Shown in pieces: positions 1 through 14,010 of a DNA stretch of 47,842 nt (position 1 is the stretch's first letter; the number at the start of each line of letters is the position of its first letter). This DNA comes from Deltaproteobacteria bacterium. Lineage in GTDB: Bacteria; Myxococcota_A; Polyangia; Haliangiales; Haliangiaceae. The notes beneath the pieces were generated by a model, which saw only the letters and a program-made list of their open reading frames with translations, did not search any database and was not told the DNA's origin. The stretch spans positions 1-47,842 of the forward strand of contig JANXOM010000084.1 of the NCBI GenBank assembly GCA_025353585.1. The letters run 5' to 3'. Both the position numbers and the translations under genes were made by a program.

Positions 1-186
1 GGGCGCGGGCGTCGGCGCGGCCGCGGGGGCAGGCGCCGCGGGCGTCGGTGCCGCGGGGACAGGTGCCGCGGGCGCCGCGGCCGCCGCGGGCGCGACGTTC
101 GCCTTCTTGTCCTTGTCGCAGCCCACGGCCGCGACGAGGAAGAGTCCGAGCACGAGAGACGAGGTCAACGCGGTCGAGGTCTTCAT
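1..186 (-). CDS. Lipoprotein with Ala/Pro-rich linker (3' end outside window)
   Basis: The coding sequence starts at ATG (complement of 184-186) and runs off the left edge, leaving 62 residues. The N-terminus MKTSTALTSS is followed by a hydrophobic stretch and a lipobox ending VAAVGC, so the protein should be lipid-anchored after the Cys at residue 23. A short charged DKDKK segment follows, then a low-complexity run of Ala-Pro units (APAAPVPAAP type). Such linkers usually connect the lipid anchor to a folded envelope domain, which would lie outside the window. The function cannot be judged from what remains. The MFS gene next to it lies on the same strand upstream and ends 12 bp before this start, so the two could be cotranscribed. 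Confidence 0.7.
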   Translation of the reverse strand, partial: MKTSTALTSSLVLGLFLVAAVGCDKDKKANVAPAAAAAPAAPVPAAPTPAAPAPAAAPTPAP

Positions 187-198
187 GACCCGCTCATC

Positions 199-1434
199 TT
201 ACGTCGACTCGGGCGCGCGAACGAGGCCCGCCGGCGGATGCCATGCCCACCAGATCACGCACCCCGGCACGACCCAGCAGCCGATCGCGATCGCGGCGGC
301 GTCGTAGCTTCCGGAGGCCGCCACCGCGGCGCCGATGAGCGGGCTCGTGATGACCAGCGCGAGCGATTGCGCGCCCGCGATCACGCCGCCGGCGGACGAC
401 ACGACGTGCCGCGGCACCCGCCCGAGCGCATCGCCGGTGACGAGCGTGTAGACCGCGCCGCCACCGGCGAGCGCGACGGCCATGATCGCCATCGCCTGCC
501 ACGGCGTCGCGGCGAGCGGCAGGAGCGCGATCACCGCCGTCATCAGCGCGCCGCCAGTGAACAGCGCCCGCGGCGGCACCCCGGCGGCGCGCAGCTGGCG
601 CCCCGCGAGATCGCCGAACAAGATCGCGCCGAGATCGAGGCCGAGCGGCGGCAGCCACAAGAAGTGGCCGACCGCGCCCTGGTCGATCGCGTGGACGCGC
701 ACGAGATACTTCGCGCCCCAGGCGCCGACGAGCCCGACCGCCGGGGCCACGGCGAAGATCGCGAGCAAGGCGCGCTGGATCACCGGCTCGAGCACGAGGT
801 GGTGCAGCGGGATCGGCCGGGGGGGCTCGCTCGCGTCGACGACCTCGGCGACGTCCAGCTTCTTCCGCACGTCCCCGCGGGCCGTGTAGACAAGCCAGAT
901 CGGCAGCCACGCCAGCCCGACCACCGCCGTGCCGAGGAACGCGATGCGCCAGCCCGCGAGCGCGTACAGCCACCCCGCGAGCGGCGGCGTCACCATCGCC
1001 CCGATCGACGAGCCCGTGAACAGCACCCCGAACCCGCGCGAGCGGTCCCGCGCCGGCAGCACGCGCGCCACCGTCTGGGCCGCCCCGGGAAAGCTCGGGC
1101 CCTCGGCCATGCCGAGCGCGATGCGCAGCGCGAGCAGCACCCCGAAGCCTGGGACCAGCGCGTGGAGCGCCGCGACGGCGGACCAGGCCAGCACCGAGAC
1201 GGCGAGCCCGCGGCGCGCGCCGGCGCGGTCGATCCACCAGCCGGCGAACGGCGTGGCGACCAGGTACGCGACCGAGAACGCCGACGTCAGCCAGCCGTAC
1301 TGGGCCTCGCTGATGTCGAGCTCCTTCGTGAGCGTCGGCGCGAGGACCGCGAGGGTCGTGCGGTCGACGTAGCTGACCGTCATCGTCGCGGTGGCGACCA
1401 GCGCGACGATCCAGGCCGTCCTCCGATCCAGCAT
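199..1434 (-). CDS. MFS transporter, anion:cation symporter (ACS)-like
   Basis: A 411-residue major facilitator superfamily permease with about 12 hydrophobic segments, the family's usual size. After TM1 the sequence has YVDRTTLAVLAPTLTKEL, then YGWLTSAFSVAYLV and GWWIDRAGARRG, which match the TM2-loop-TM3 signature (G-x3-D-R-x-G-R-R type). The motif AEGPSFPGAAQTVA, with RDRSRGFG after it, resembles the TM4/TM5 region of the hexuronate/phthalate/dicarboxylate ACS subfamily, so an organic anion is a plausible substrate; that is inference. Start ATG at 1434. The gene begins 21 bp after the metH stop on the same strand, so it may be cotranscribed with methionine synthase, but nothing shows a link to methionine. 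Confidence 0.85.
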   Translation of the reverse strand: MLDRRTAWIVALVATATMTVSYVDRTTLAVLAPTLTKELDISEAQYGWLTSAFSVAYLVATPFAGWWIDRAGARRGLAVSVLAWSAVAALHALVPGFGVLLALRIALGMAEGPSFPGAAQTVARVLPARDRSRGFGVLFTGSSIGAMVTPPLAGWLYALAGWRIAFLGTAVVGLAWLPIWLVYTARGDVRKKLDVAEVVDASEPPRPIPLHHLVLEPVIQRALLAIFAVAPAVGLVGAWGAKYLVRVHAIDQGAVGHFLWLPPLGLDLGAILFGDLAGRQLRAAGVPPRALFTGGALMTAVIALLPLAATPWQAMAIMAVALAGGGAVYTLVTGDALGRVPRHVVSSAGGVIAGAQSLALVITSPLIGAAVAASGSYDAAAIAIGCWVVPGCVIWWAWHPPAGLVRAPEST

Positions 1435-1455
1435 CCCCGGGCCGTGGTCCCGGCG

Positions 1456-5100
<3,645 letters not shown>

Positions 5101-5181
5101 GCCCGGGGGGCCGGTGGCAGGTCGTCGACGACGGGTGTCGAACCCCAGACCCCCAGGTCCCATGCTGCGTTACACGTAGGC

Positions 5182-5718
5182 ATGCGCTCCTCTCTTCTTC
5201 TCGTCTCCGCGGTCTTGCTCGCCCCCAACGCCCTCGCGGTCGCCGCACCGGATGCGCCCGCGCCGGCGCCCCACCCGGCGGGTAAGATGCCGCCCGCGCT
5301 GCCGCCGAGCTGCGCCCTGACGGGCGAGGTCCTCGTCTCCGAGGTCTCGCGCACCCTGGTGGCGACGCCGAAGGGGAACAAGGCGCCGCCGACGTTCGCG
5401 ACCCGCGTCTTCGTATCGGGCGGCTGGGACCGCACGGACACCGACGCCGATGGCAAGCAGGCGAAGGTGAAGGGGTGCCTGGGCGCGGCGGACCTGACGA
5501 AGCTCCACCGCAGCCTGGACGGGCTGCCGTGGACGACCACGCCGAACCCGGCGACGTGCGACGCCCTCTCGGCGACGGTCACCGACGTGATCCAGAAGGA
5601 CAAGGTCGTATGGACCGTGGAGATGTGCCCGGCCAAGCTGCTCGACGCGAAGAGCGAGGCGGGGCTCGCGGCGGCGAACGCAGTGCTCGATGCGGCGCGC
5701 AAGACGGGGAAGCCGTAG
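5182..5718 (+). CDS. Secreted hypothetical protein
   Basis: A 178-residue protein starting at ATG 5182 (MRSSLLLVSAVLLAPNALAVAAPDA). The start gives a Sec signal peptide with probable cleavage after AVA-A, so it should be periplasmic or secreted. A Pro/Ala-rich segment follows, then a region with four Cys residues (PSCALTG, KGCLGAAD, NPATCDAL, EMCPAKL) that could form two disulfides. The SEVSRTL...WTVEMCP pattern suggests a small beta-rich domain, but I do not recognise the family. An in-frame extension to 5065 exists but would overlap the divergent metH start and hide the signal peptide. It is transcribed divergently from metH across about 80 bp. Confidence 0.7.
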   Translation: MRSSLLLVSAVLLAPNALAVAAPDAPAPAPHPAGKMPPALPPSCALTGEVLVSEVSRTLVATPKGNKAPPTFATRVFVSGGWDRTDTDADGKQAKVKGCLGAADLTKLHRSLDGLPWTTTPNPATCDALSATVTDVIQKDKVVWTVEMCPAKLLDAKSEAGLAAANAVLDAARKTGKP

Positions 5719-5754
5719 CCGCCCACCGGCGCGATCCTTGCGAGGCTCCGGGCG

Positions 5755-6537
5755 ATGCACCGTGGTCGCGGGAGATTCCTACACCAAGCGGCGTGGATCG
5801 CGACAGCCGTGCTCGGTGGCTGCGGCGGAGCGCCGGCCGCGGAGCCCGATGCTGGCCGCGCGCAGGCCCCGGACGCCGCGCCGCGTACCTACATCAGCAC
5901 CACGCTGCAGACGATGCCGTACGTGGTCGGGGCGCGGACGTTCACGCTGCACCTGGTCCGCATCGATCGGCCCGACGGCGGCCACACCTACGTCGAGTGG
6001 ATCCCGTCGGACGTCGCGGGCGCGCGGCCCGCGATGATCCTGACCGAGCCGTACACCGGCATCGACTGGACGGGCGAGGCGCTCGACGCGCGCTCGGCGG
6101 TCACGGCGCCGCAGCCCGACGGGCTGTACCTCGACGTCGATGGCCCGGCGTTCGATGGCTCGAACGAGATCACGTACGACCTGAAGTCACCGGCCGACGC
6201 CGCGACCGACGCGACGTTCCACCTGCTCGACAACTTCGGCGCGGTCGAGATCTTCGGCCGCTACTACGCGGGCGGCTCGGTGCGCGACGACGTCGCCGAC
6301 ATGGCCGCCGGCATGTGGTTCGCCGCCGAGCAGCCGGAGATCGGTCCGACGCGCATCGGGATCCGCTGGTGAACCTGATCGACGTCGACACGTGCGGCGC
6401 GACGTGTCCGACGGAGCCGGGGGCGGCGGTCGTGGCGCGGCTGGTGAACCAGACGTGGGGCACGAGCTTCACGGCGGCGACGGTCGCGGCGCAGCTGCAG
6501 GCCGGGCTGCCGGCCCCGCCGACCCAACCGTCAGTAC
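5755..6537 (+). pseudogene. Broken alpha/beta-hydrolase-like lipoprotein
   Basis: The first part (5755-6372, 205 codons) encodes a lipoprotein (signal ending AVLGGCGG) and the N-terminal part of what looks like a secreted alpha/beta hydrolase. It has YVEWIPSD, PAMILTEPY, and YYAGGSVRDDVADMAAG leading to PTRIGI, the strand that normally precedes the nucleophile elbow. Instead of a Gly-x-Ser-x-Gly motif the frame reads IRW and stops. In the next frame the text continues as protein-like sequence from about 6359 (DPLVNLIDVDTCGATCP, then VARLVNQTWGTSF) until it reaches the convergent lipoprotein gene. The simplest reading is that a central segment with the catalytic Ser was deleted, leaving N- and C-terminal remnants out of frame; an assembly error is the alternative. 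The family assignment is inference. Confidence 0.5.
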
Positions 6538-6815
6538 CCCAGCGGCGTCGGCGTCGGCGTCGGGTAGGCCGGAGGTGGTTGCTGGTACGCCGGCGGCTGA
6601 TACGACGGTGCCAGCGGCGGTTGATACGGCGGCGGCGGCGGCGCCGGGACGATGGTCTCCTCGTGGCACGCCGTGGGGTTCGGGCTCTTGTTGAAGCCGC
6701 TGATCTCGCACTTGCTCATCACGAGCGCGCCGTTGACTGAATAGACGTTCGCGACGTAGTAGCCGAGGGGCTGGCACGCCGTGAGAGCGATCACGAGGAG
6801 CAGGAGCTTGCGCAT
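6531..6815 (-). CDS. Small Pro/Tyr/Gln-rich lipoprotein
   Basis: A 94-residue protein whose start (ATG, complement of 6813-6815) gives a compact lipoprotein signal, MRKLLLLVIALTAC, with Cys at residue 14. The mature part has a short segment, YYVANVYSVNGALVMSKCEI, then a low-complexity tail rich in Pro, Tyr and Gln (PPPPPYQPP, SYQPPAYQQPPP) ending PTPTPTPLGY. Such tails are extended and often cross the periplasm or bind peptidoglycan, but no known domain is visible. Longer in-frame starts up to 7133 would overlap cbs and destroy the signal, so I reject them. It is divergent from cbs and converges with the broken hydrolase. Confidence 0.65.
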   Translation of the reverse strand: MRKLLLLVIALTACQPLGYYVANVYSVNGALVMSKCEISGFNKSPNPTACHEETIVPAPPPPPYQPPLAPSYQPPAYQQPPPAYPTPTPTPLGY

Positions 6816-6876
6816 CGGGCGAGGATACCGCCGATGCCGGCTTGAGCCTCGCGCCACCGCGGGTACAGTCCGGCCC

Positions 6877-8259
<1,383 letters not shown>

Positions 8260-8275
8260 GGCCGCGCGGGCCCCC

Positions 8276-8773
8276 ATGAGGCAAGTGACCGGCGCGCGGA
8301 CGAGCGAGACCTTCGAGGGCACGTACGAGTGCAAGGCTTGCGGGTTCGAGGCGCCAGTTCTCGTGTACGGGAGCGGCCGCGGAACGGCCGGCGGGTGGGG
8401 CCGTGACTCGGCCGCGGCGGCGCTCGCAGATGCATCCCAGGATGCCGGCGATGTTGCCGCGTGGACGCTCGTATTCGTGCCATGCCCGAGCTGCGGCAAG
8501 CGCGATCCGATCGCGCGGTCGTACGTGATCACCGCGATCGTCCTCGCCGTCCTCGGCGGGCTCGGGTTTGGCGCGCTGTTCGGCGTGCTCGTCTCCGGAG
8601 AGCGCTTGTTCGACGGTGGTGCGCTGAAGCTCGCCGTCTTGGCCGCGGCGGTCATCGTGGCGCTCGCCATCTTTCTTGCAAAGGCTCGGGCGTTCATCGG
8701 CATCCGCCGGCGCGTCGCGTTCGACCTGGCGCGAGCGACTGGCATCCCGCCCGCCACCGTCGTCCGTCGCTAG
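8276..8773 (+). CDS. Zinc-ribbon integral membrane protein
   Basis: A 165-residue protein beginning 16 bp after cbs, probably in the same transcript. The N-terminal half carries two Cys pairs, YECKACGF (residues about 19-22) and VPCPSCGKRD (about 69-73), forming a likely Cys4 zinc ribbon split by a Gly/Ala-rich loop. The C-terminal half has two transmembrane helices (SYVITAIVLAVLGGLGFGAL and a second through LAVLAAAVIVALAIFL) followed by a basic tail, RIRRRVAF-like. The topology suggests the ribbon is cytoplasmic. The family is not recognised and no function is proposed. Confidence 0.7.
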   Translation: MRQVTGARTSETFEGTYECKACGFEAPVLVYGSGRGTAGGWGRDSAAAALADASQDAGDVAAWTLVFVPCPSCGKRDPIARSYVITAIVLAVLGGLGFGALFGVLVSGERLFDGGALKLAVLAAAVIVALAIFLAKARAFIGIRRRVAFDLARATGIPPATVVRR

Positions 8774-8833
8774 CCCGAAGAGGCGTGGTCGGCGACCGAA
8801 CCGTTAGTCAGCCGCGTCATCGGGGCCGTGGTC

Positions 8834-8965
8834 GGGGTCGCTGTCACGTTTGTCACCTTTGGCTTCGGACACAAGCTCAATGGCTGCAGTGCTTTGCCTG
8901 GGGACGCTGTCAAGTCTGTCAATTCTAGCTGGGTACATCGCGACTGTCCGATAGTCGGACGGTTC
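8834..8965 (+). repeat. Half copy of a dispersed palindromic element
   Basis: This stretch carries GTCGCTGTCACGTTTGTCA, then TGGCTTCGGACACAAGC, then GGGGACGCTGTCAAGTCTG, and ends in a small stem, GTCCGA-TAG-TCGGAC (8946-8960). The same order and spacing of motifs forms the left arm and central stem of the complete palindromic element at 26993-27234. Here the right arm is missing. It resembles REP-type or non-autonomous repeat sequence; no transposase gene is present in the window. Confidence 0.75.
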
Positions 8966-8993
8966 GGCAAGTGGCGGGGTTCGTGTTCGTGTT

Positions 8994-9227
8994 CGGCGCC
9001 GGGAACGCCCTCGGGCCCGTGGGCGCGCTCGGGCACGGGAACGCCCTCGTGGTCGGGGCCGCGATCACCTCCGGGGTTCACGGCGCGGCCGGTCGCTGCC
9101 TCGCAGCGCGTGTTCGCCGGGCGCGAGGGATGGCGCGGTCGCGGCCAGGAAGTTTGGAGCGGCCCCGTCCACGAAGGCGGACCCGTGCCCGAGGGCGTCC
9201 ACGGGTCCGAGAGCGTTCCCGACGCCG
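8994..9227. repeat. Imperfect inverted repeat, 69-bp arms, in a gene-free gap
   Basis: The arms at 8994-9062 and 9159-9227 are reverse complements at 60 of 69 positions. The left arm itself contains the unit GGGAACGCCCTCG twice. The loop is about 96 bp. Read in either direction the arms give similar peptide text (GNALGPVxALGHG), but no plausible gene covers the element. The gap 8774-9362 otherwise holds only the half palindrome and the tandem repeat; I see no RNA gene in it. Confidence 0.7.
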
Positions 9228-9244
9228 ACGCCGACGCCGTCGAC

Positions 9245-9310
9245 GTTCCCGTTCCCGTCGCCGTCGCCGTCGCCGTTCCCGTTCCCGTCGCCGTCGCCGT
9301 CGCCGTCGCC
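9245..9310. repeat. Tandem repeat: two 30-bp units built from GTTCCC/GTCGCC hexamers
   Basis: Two identical 30-bp units (9245-9274 and 9275-9304), each two GTTCCC plus three GTCGCC hexamers, are followed by one more GTCGCC. Degenerate GACGCC hexamers precede them from about 9221. The array lies about 50 bp upstream of the first kinase start and probably arose by slippage. Confidence 0.8.
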
Positions 9311-9362
9311 TCCGAATTCTGACGACCGGCGCGGCGGCCCCGGCGAGGTACACTGAGCCCGG

Positions 9363-11120
9363 ATGGCCCGCCCCGAGGACGAGCTGACGGGCGCGCCGGC
9401 GACCATCGCCAACCCCGAGCTCGCCGAGCAACCCACGGCGGTCGAGCGCCCCACGGTCGTCGAGCGGCCGCGCAACGCCAACGCCAACGCCCCGCGTGAC
9501 ACGCCGTCCCAGGCCCCGTCGCGCCTGCCGCCCTCGAAGGCGCGCACCGCGCCGCCGACCCCTGCGCTCAGCACCATCGTCACCGCCGCCGACGCCATGC
9601 GCGACGAGGAGGTCCACCGCACCCGCCTCTTCATCCGCCTCGGCTGGCTCGCGAGCCTCTCCGGCCTCGGCACCATCCCGTTCGTCCACGGCGAGCCCAC
9701 CGTCACGATCGCGTTCGTCGCCGCGCTCGTGCTCGGCATGGTCGTCAGCTTTGGCTTCCACCAGGCGTTCCGCGACCCACGCCGCTATGGGCCGCGCGCG
9801 CTCTACGTCCTCGGCGTGATCTCCACCATCAACACCCACGTCGCCGTCCTCTACTTCGGCGCCTTCACCCTCACGCCGCTCCTCCTCGTCATCGGCCTCC
9901 ACTTCATCGGTCGCAGCGAGCTCGACGCCCGCCGCGCGATCTGGGTGACCTCGGGCCTCTGCCACGGCGCCATCGCCATCGCGATGATCGCCGGCCTCGC
10001 CGATCCGGGTGTGTTCGCGACCGCCGAGCCGCTCGGCCCCGTCGCGCTCGTCATCGGCGCCCTCTACGTGCAAGCGGCCTACGCCATCGCCTACGCCACC
10101 GGCCGCACCCAGCGCCAGGTGTCCCTCCGCGCCATCGAGCAGCTCCAGCGCGCGACCCGCGTCGCCTCCCAGCGCGCGGCCCTCCTCGACGAGCTCCGCG
10201 CCGATCTCGAGCGCGCCCAGCACGCCGGCGCCGGCCGCTACACCGGCGAGCTCCTCGGCGGCTACCGCCTCGGCCCGATCCTTGGCCGCGGCGCCTACGG
10301 CGAGGTCTACGACGCGGTCCATGCCGACACCGCCGCGCCCGCCGCCGTCAAGCTCCTCCACCGCGAGCACCTCGCCGACCCGACCGCCATCGAGCGCTTC
10401 GTGCGCGAGGTCCGCGCCACGGCCGCGCTCGACTCCCCGCACATCGTGCGCGTCCTCGCGACGAGCGAGCCCGACGCGCCGCTCCCGTACCTCGTCATGG
10501 AGCGCCTCGCGGGCCTGACCCTCGCCGACAAGCTGCGCCGCACCCCGGTGCTCCCTGGCGACGATGTGGTCGCCCTCGTGACGCAGGTCGGCGCCGCGAT
10601 CGACGCCGCGCGCGTCGCCGCGATCGTGCACCGCGATCTCAAGCCGCAGAACGTGTTCCTCGCCGGCGCGAGCTGGAAGGTCCTCGACTTCGGCGTCGCC
10701 ATCCTCGGCGAGCACGCGGGGACGCTCACCGCCGGCGGCATCGTCGGGACGCCGCACTACATGGCGCCGGAGCAGGCCCGCAGCAGCAAGCTCGATCACC
10801 GCGCCGATCTCTACGCGCTCGGCGTCCTCGCATATCGCGCGCTCACCGGCCGCAACCCGTTCGGAGGCTCCGACACCCCCGCGATCCTCTACGCGGTCAT
10901 GCACACGATGCCGGACGCGCCGACCTCGCTCGCCGAGCTCCCCGCCGATGTCGACGCGTGGGCGGCCCTGGCTCTCGCGAAGGACCCTGCCGCGCGCTGG
11001 GACACCGGCGCGGAGCTCGCGCGCCAGCTCGCCGCCGCCCTCCGCGGGCAGCTCGCCCCCGCCTCGCGCGCCGGCGCCGCGCGCCTCCTCACCGCCACAC
11101 CGTGGAGCTCCGCCGCGTGA
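9363..11120 (+). CDS. Membrane Ser/Thr protein kinase, N-terminal multi-TM module
   Basis: A 585-residue kinase in the reverse of the usual bacterial layout: the membrane part comes first. Residues 1-75 are a Pro/Ala-rich cytoplasmic tail. Residues 76-250 hold about six hydrophobic segments introduced by DAMRDEEVHRTRLFIRLGW. A likely coiled coil (RAIEQLQRATR to ELRADLERAQ, 250-290) links to the kinase domain (about 300-575). The catalytic machinery is complete: GRGAYGEV (308-315), Lys 330, HRDLKPQN (Asp 425), DFG 442-444, GTPHYMAPEQA. It should therefore be an active kinase controlled by a membrane or ligand signal. Its stop overlaps the GTG start of the patatin-like gene (GTGA), and a paralogous kinase follows that gene. 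Confidence 0.9.
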   Translation: MARPEDELTGAPATIANPELAEQPTAVERPTVVERPRNANANAPRDTPSQAPSRLPPSKARTAPPTPALSTIVTAADAMRDEEVHRTRLFIRLGWLASLSGLGTIPFVHGEPTVTIAFVAALVLGMVVSFGFHQAFRDPRRYGPRALYVLGVISTINTHVAVLYFGAFTLTPLLLVIGLHFIGRSELDARRAIWVTSGLCHGAIAIAMIAGLADPGVFATAEPLGPVALVIGALYVQAAYAIAYATGRTQRQVSLRAIEQLQRATRVASQRAALLDELRADLERAQHAGAGRYTGELLGGYRLGPILGRGAYGEVYDAVHADTAAPAAVKLLHREHLADPTAIERFVREVRATAALDSPHIVRVLATSEPDAPLPYLVMERLAGLTLADKLRRTPVLPGDDVVALVTQVGAAIDAARVAAIVHRDLKPQNVFLAGASWKVLDFGVAILGEHAGTLTAGGIVGTPHYMAPEQARSSKLDHRADLYALGVLAYRALTGRNPFGGSDTPAILYAVMHTMPDAPTSLAELPADVDAWAALALAKDPAARWDTGAELARQLAAALRGQLAPASRAGAARLLTATPWSSAA

Positions 11121-11793
11121 GCTCGCTCGCCTTTGGCGGCGCGTTCTTCGCCTGGCCTTACCACGCGGGCGTCGCGGCGTACGTGCAGGCGCATGGCGGC
11201 CTGCGCGATGGCGCGCGGGTGTACGGCACGTCGTCGGGTGCGGTCGTGGCCACGATGCTCGCGTGCGGCATCCCGATCGCGACCACCGGCCTCGAGCTCG
11301 GCCTGCGCGCGGGTCGCGACGGGCTCGCCGGCCGCCGCACGCCGTTCTTCCGGCCGACCGCGTTCCTCGCGCCGCACATCGCCGAGATGGATCGCGCGCT
11401 CCCGCCCGACGCGCACGAGCGCGCGGACGGCCGGCTGTTCATCACGATCCGCCAGCTCCCGCGCCTGCGGCAGCGCGCCGTCGGCGAGTTTCCGACGCGC
11501 GCCGCGCTGCTCGATCTCCTCGCCGCCGCCGTCGCGGTCCCCGGGCTCACCGTGCCGCTCGTGCACCGTAGCCCGCAGTACGGCGCGTGCCTCGACGGCG
11601 GGCCCGGCGTCCCCGACGATGATCGCCCGGGCTCGCACACGACGCGCGTGGGCGTGTTCACGCGCGGCGCCTACCACCTGCGGCCGTCCGTCCCCATCAC
11701 GCGCGCGCTGCTGCTCGGCGTCCCCGCCGATGCCCGGCGCCGCGAGCTGTACGCGCTCGGGTTCGCCGACGCCGTGCGCTACCGGGGCTGGCG

Positions 11794-11797
<4 letters not shown>
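11117..11797 (+). CDS. Patatin-like phospholipase-family protein
   Basis: A 226-residue protein with the patatin signature. The nucleophile elbow GTSSG has its Ser at residue 39, and the Asp of a DGG motif (ACLDGGPGVP) would complete a Ser-Asp dyad. The N-terminal glycine loop, expected as GGGxxG for the oxyanion hole, is reduced to LAFGGAFFAWPYHAG, so lipase activity is likely but unproven. It has no signal peptide, so it should be cytoplasmic, perhaps at the inner membrane. The GTG start at 11117 shares GTGA with the stop of the preceding kinase, and its stop shares ATGA with the next kinase. Translation of the three is thus coupled, suggesting a lipid-modifying activity tied to kinase signalling. 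In-frame upstream starts lie inside the kinase gene and are rejected. Confidence 0.78.
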
Positions 11798-13485
<1,688 letters not shown>

Positions 13486-13493
13486 CACGCTCG

Positions 13494-13520
13494 AGAGGCC
13501 GCGAATCGATCGCGGCCTCT
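13494..13520. terminator. Hairpin, 11-bp stem (bidirectional terminator candidate)
   Basis: AGAGGCCGCGA pairs perfectly with TCGCGGCCTCT across the loop ATCGA, 8 bp after the kinase stop. There is no T tract, as is common in very GC-rich genomes. It lies between convergent transcription units and could serve both. Confidence 0.6.
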
Positions 13521-13537
13521 GTCGTGCGGCTCGTCGG

Positions 13538-13559
13538 CTCCGCCGCCTGACCGGCGGAG
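13538..13559. terminator. Second hairpin in the convergent gap
   Basis: CTCCGCCG pairs with CGGCGGAG across a 6-nt loop, located 21 bp past the stop of the minus-strand binding-protein gene. A third small stem (GCGCC/GGCGC) follows at about 13560-13575. Together they suggest a termination zone for the minus-strand operon. Confidence 0.5.
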
Positions 13560-13580
13560 AGCGCCCGCGGAGGCGCGGTC

Positions 13581-14009
13581 TCAGCGCAACGGCACGGCCA
13601 CGACGCCCGCCGGTAGCGTGTGGGCGGTCGCCTCGCTCACGAGGCCCACGACGCCGGCCCCGGAGAGGATGCGCGTCACCGTCTTCGCGTCATCGTCCGC
13701 GGAGAGCGGGTGCAGCACGTCGCCGTGGAACACGTCCTGCTTGATCTTCGCGAGCACGGTCTTCGCGGGGACATGAAACACGTGATCGGCCAGCCAGTGC
13801 ATCGCCGGGGAGTCCTCGGAGCCGATCACCAGCACGATCGGCTCGCCGTTGGCCCACGTCTTGGTCCGCCCGCTGAACACGCCCTTCGCGTCGGCAACCG
13901 AGAGGGCCGGCGTGGGGTTCTTCGCGTTCTTGACCACGACGAACGCGGTGTCCGCCGCGGCCAACCGCGCCGGTAGCAGGAGCACGCATGCGACGAGGAG
14001 CGCGCGCAT
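13581..14009 (-). CDS. Small PstS-like periplasmic substrate-binding protein
   Basis: A 142-residue protein with signal peptide MRALLVACVLLLPARLAAADT (cleavage about AAA-D). The mature sequence resembles the PBP-like domain of phosphate ABC binding proteins: it has VVVKNAKNP, then LSVADAKGVFSGRTKTWANGEP, IVLVIGSEDSPAMHWLADHV, a DDDAKTVTRILSGAGVVGLVSEAT segment and a short end. At about 120 mature residues it is less than half a normal PstS and comes without ABC permease or ATPase genes. It is last in a five-gene operon behind CheY-, CheX-, CheA- and porin-like genes, one base from the porin stop. I infer a sensory co-receptor or ligand-presenting role; the ligand (phosphate or another anion) is unknown. 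Confidence 0.75.
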   Translation of the reverse strand: MRALLVACVLLLPARLAAADTAFVVVKNAKNPTPALSVADAKGVFSGRTKTWANGEPIVLVIGSEDSPAMHWLADHVFHVPAKTVLAKIKQDVFHGDVLHPLSADDDAKTVTRILSGAGVVGLVSEATAHTLPAGVVAVPLR

Positions 14010-14010
14010 C

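Noticed and set aside
5101..5181. Possible cobalamin or SAM riboswitch upstream of metH
   Set aside because: The gap is only about 80 bp and is shared with a divergent gene; I see no B12-box or kink-turn-like sequence.
9221..9313. CRISPR-like repeat array
   Set aside because: The units are contiguous hexamers with no spacers; it is a simple tandem repeat.
8971..9387. Plus-strand frame with GNALGPVGALGHG text
   Set aside because: It lies on the inverted repeat and turns into an Arg-rich run across the tandem array; the two arms give the same peptide in opposite directions, as repeats do.
9065..9739. Minus-strand frame encoding GDGDGNGN-type repeats, like a calcium-binding repeat protein
   Set aside because: The repeats are translation of the GTCGCC/GTTCCC tandem array; the frame overlaps the kinase start on the other strand and its remaining sequence is not protein-like.
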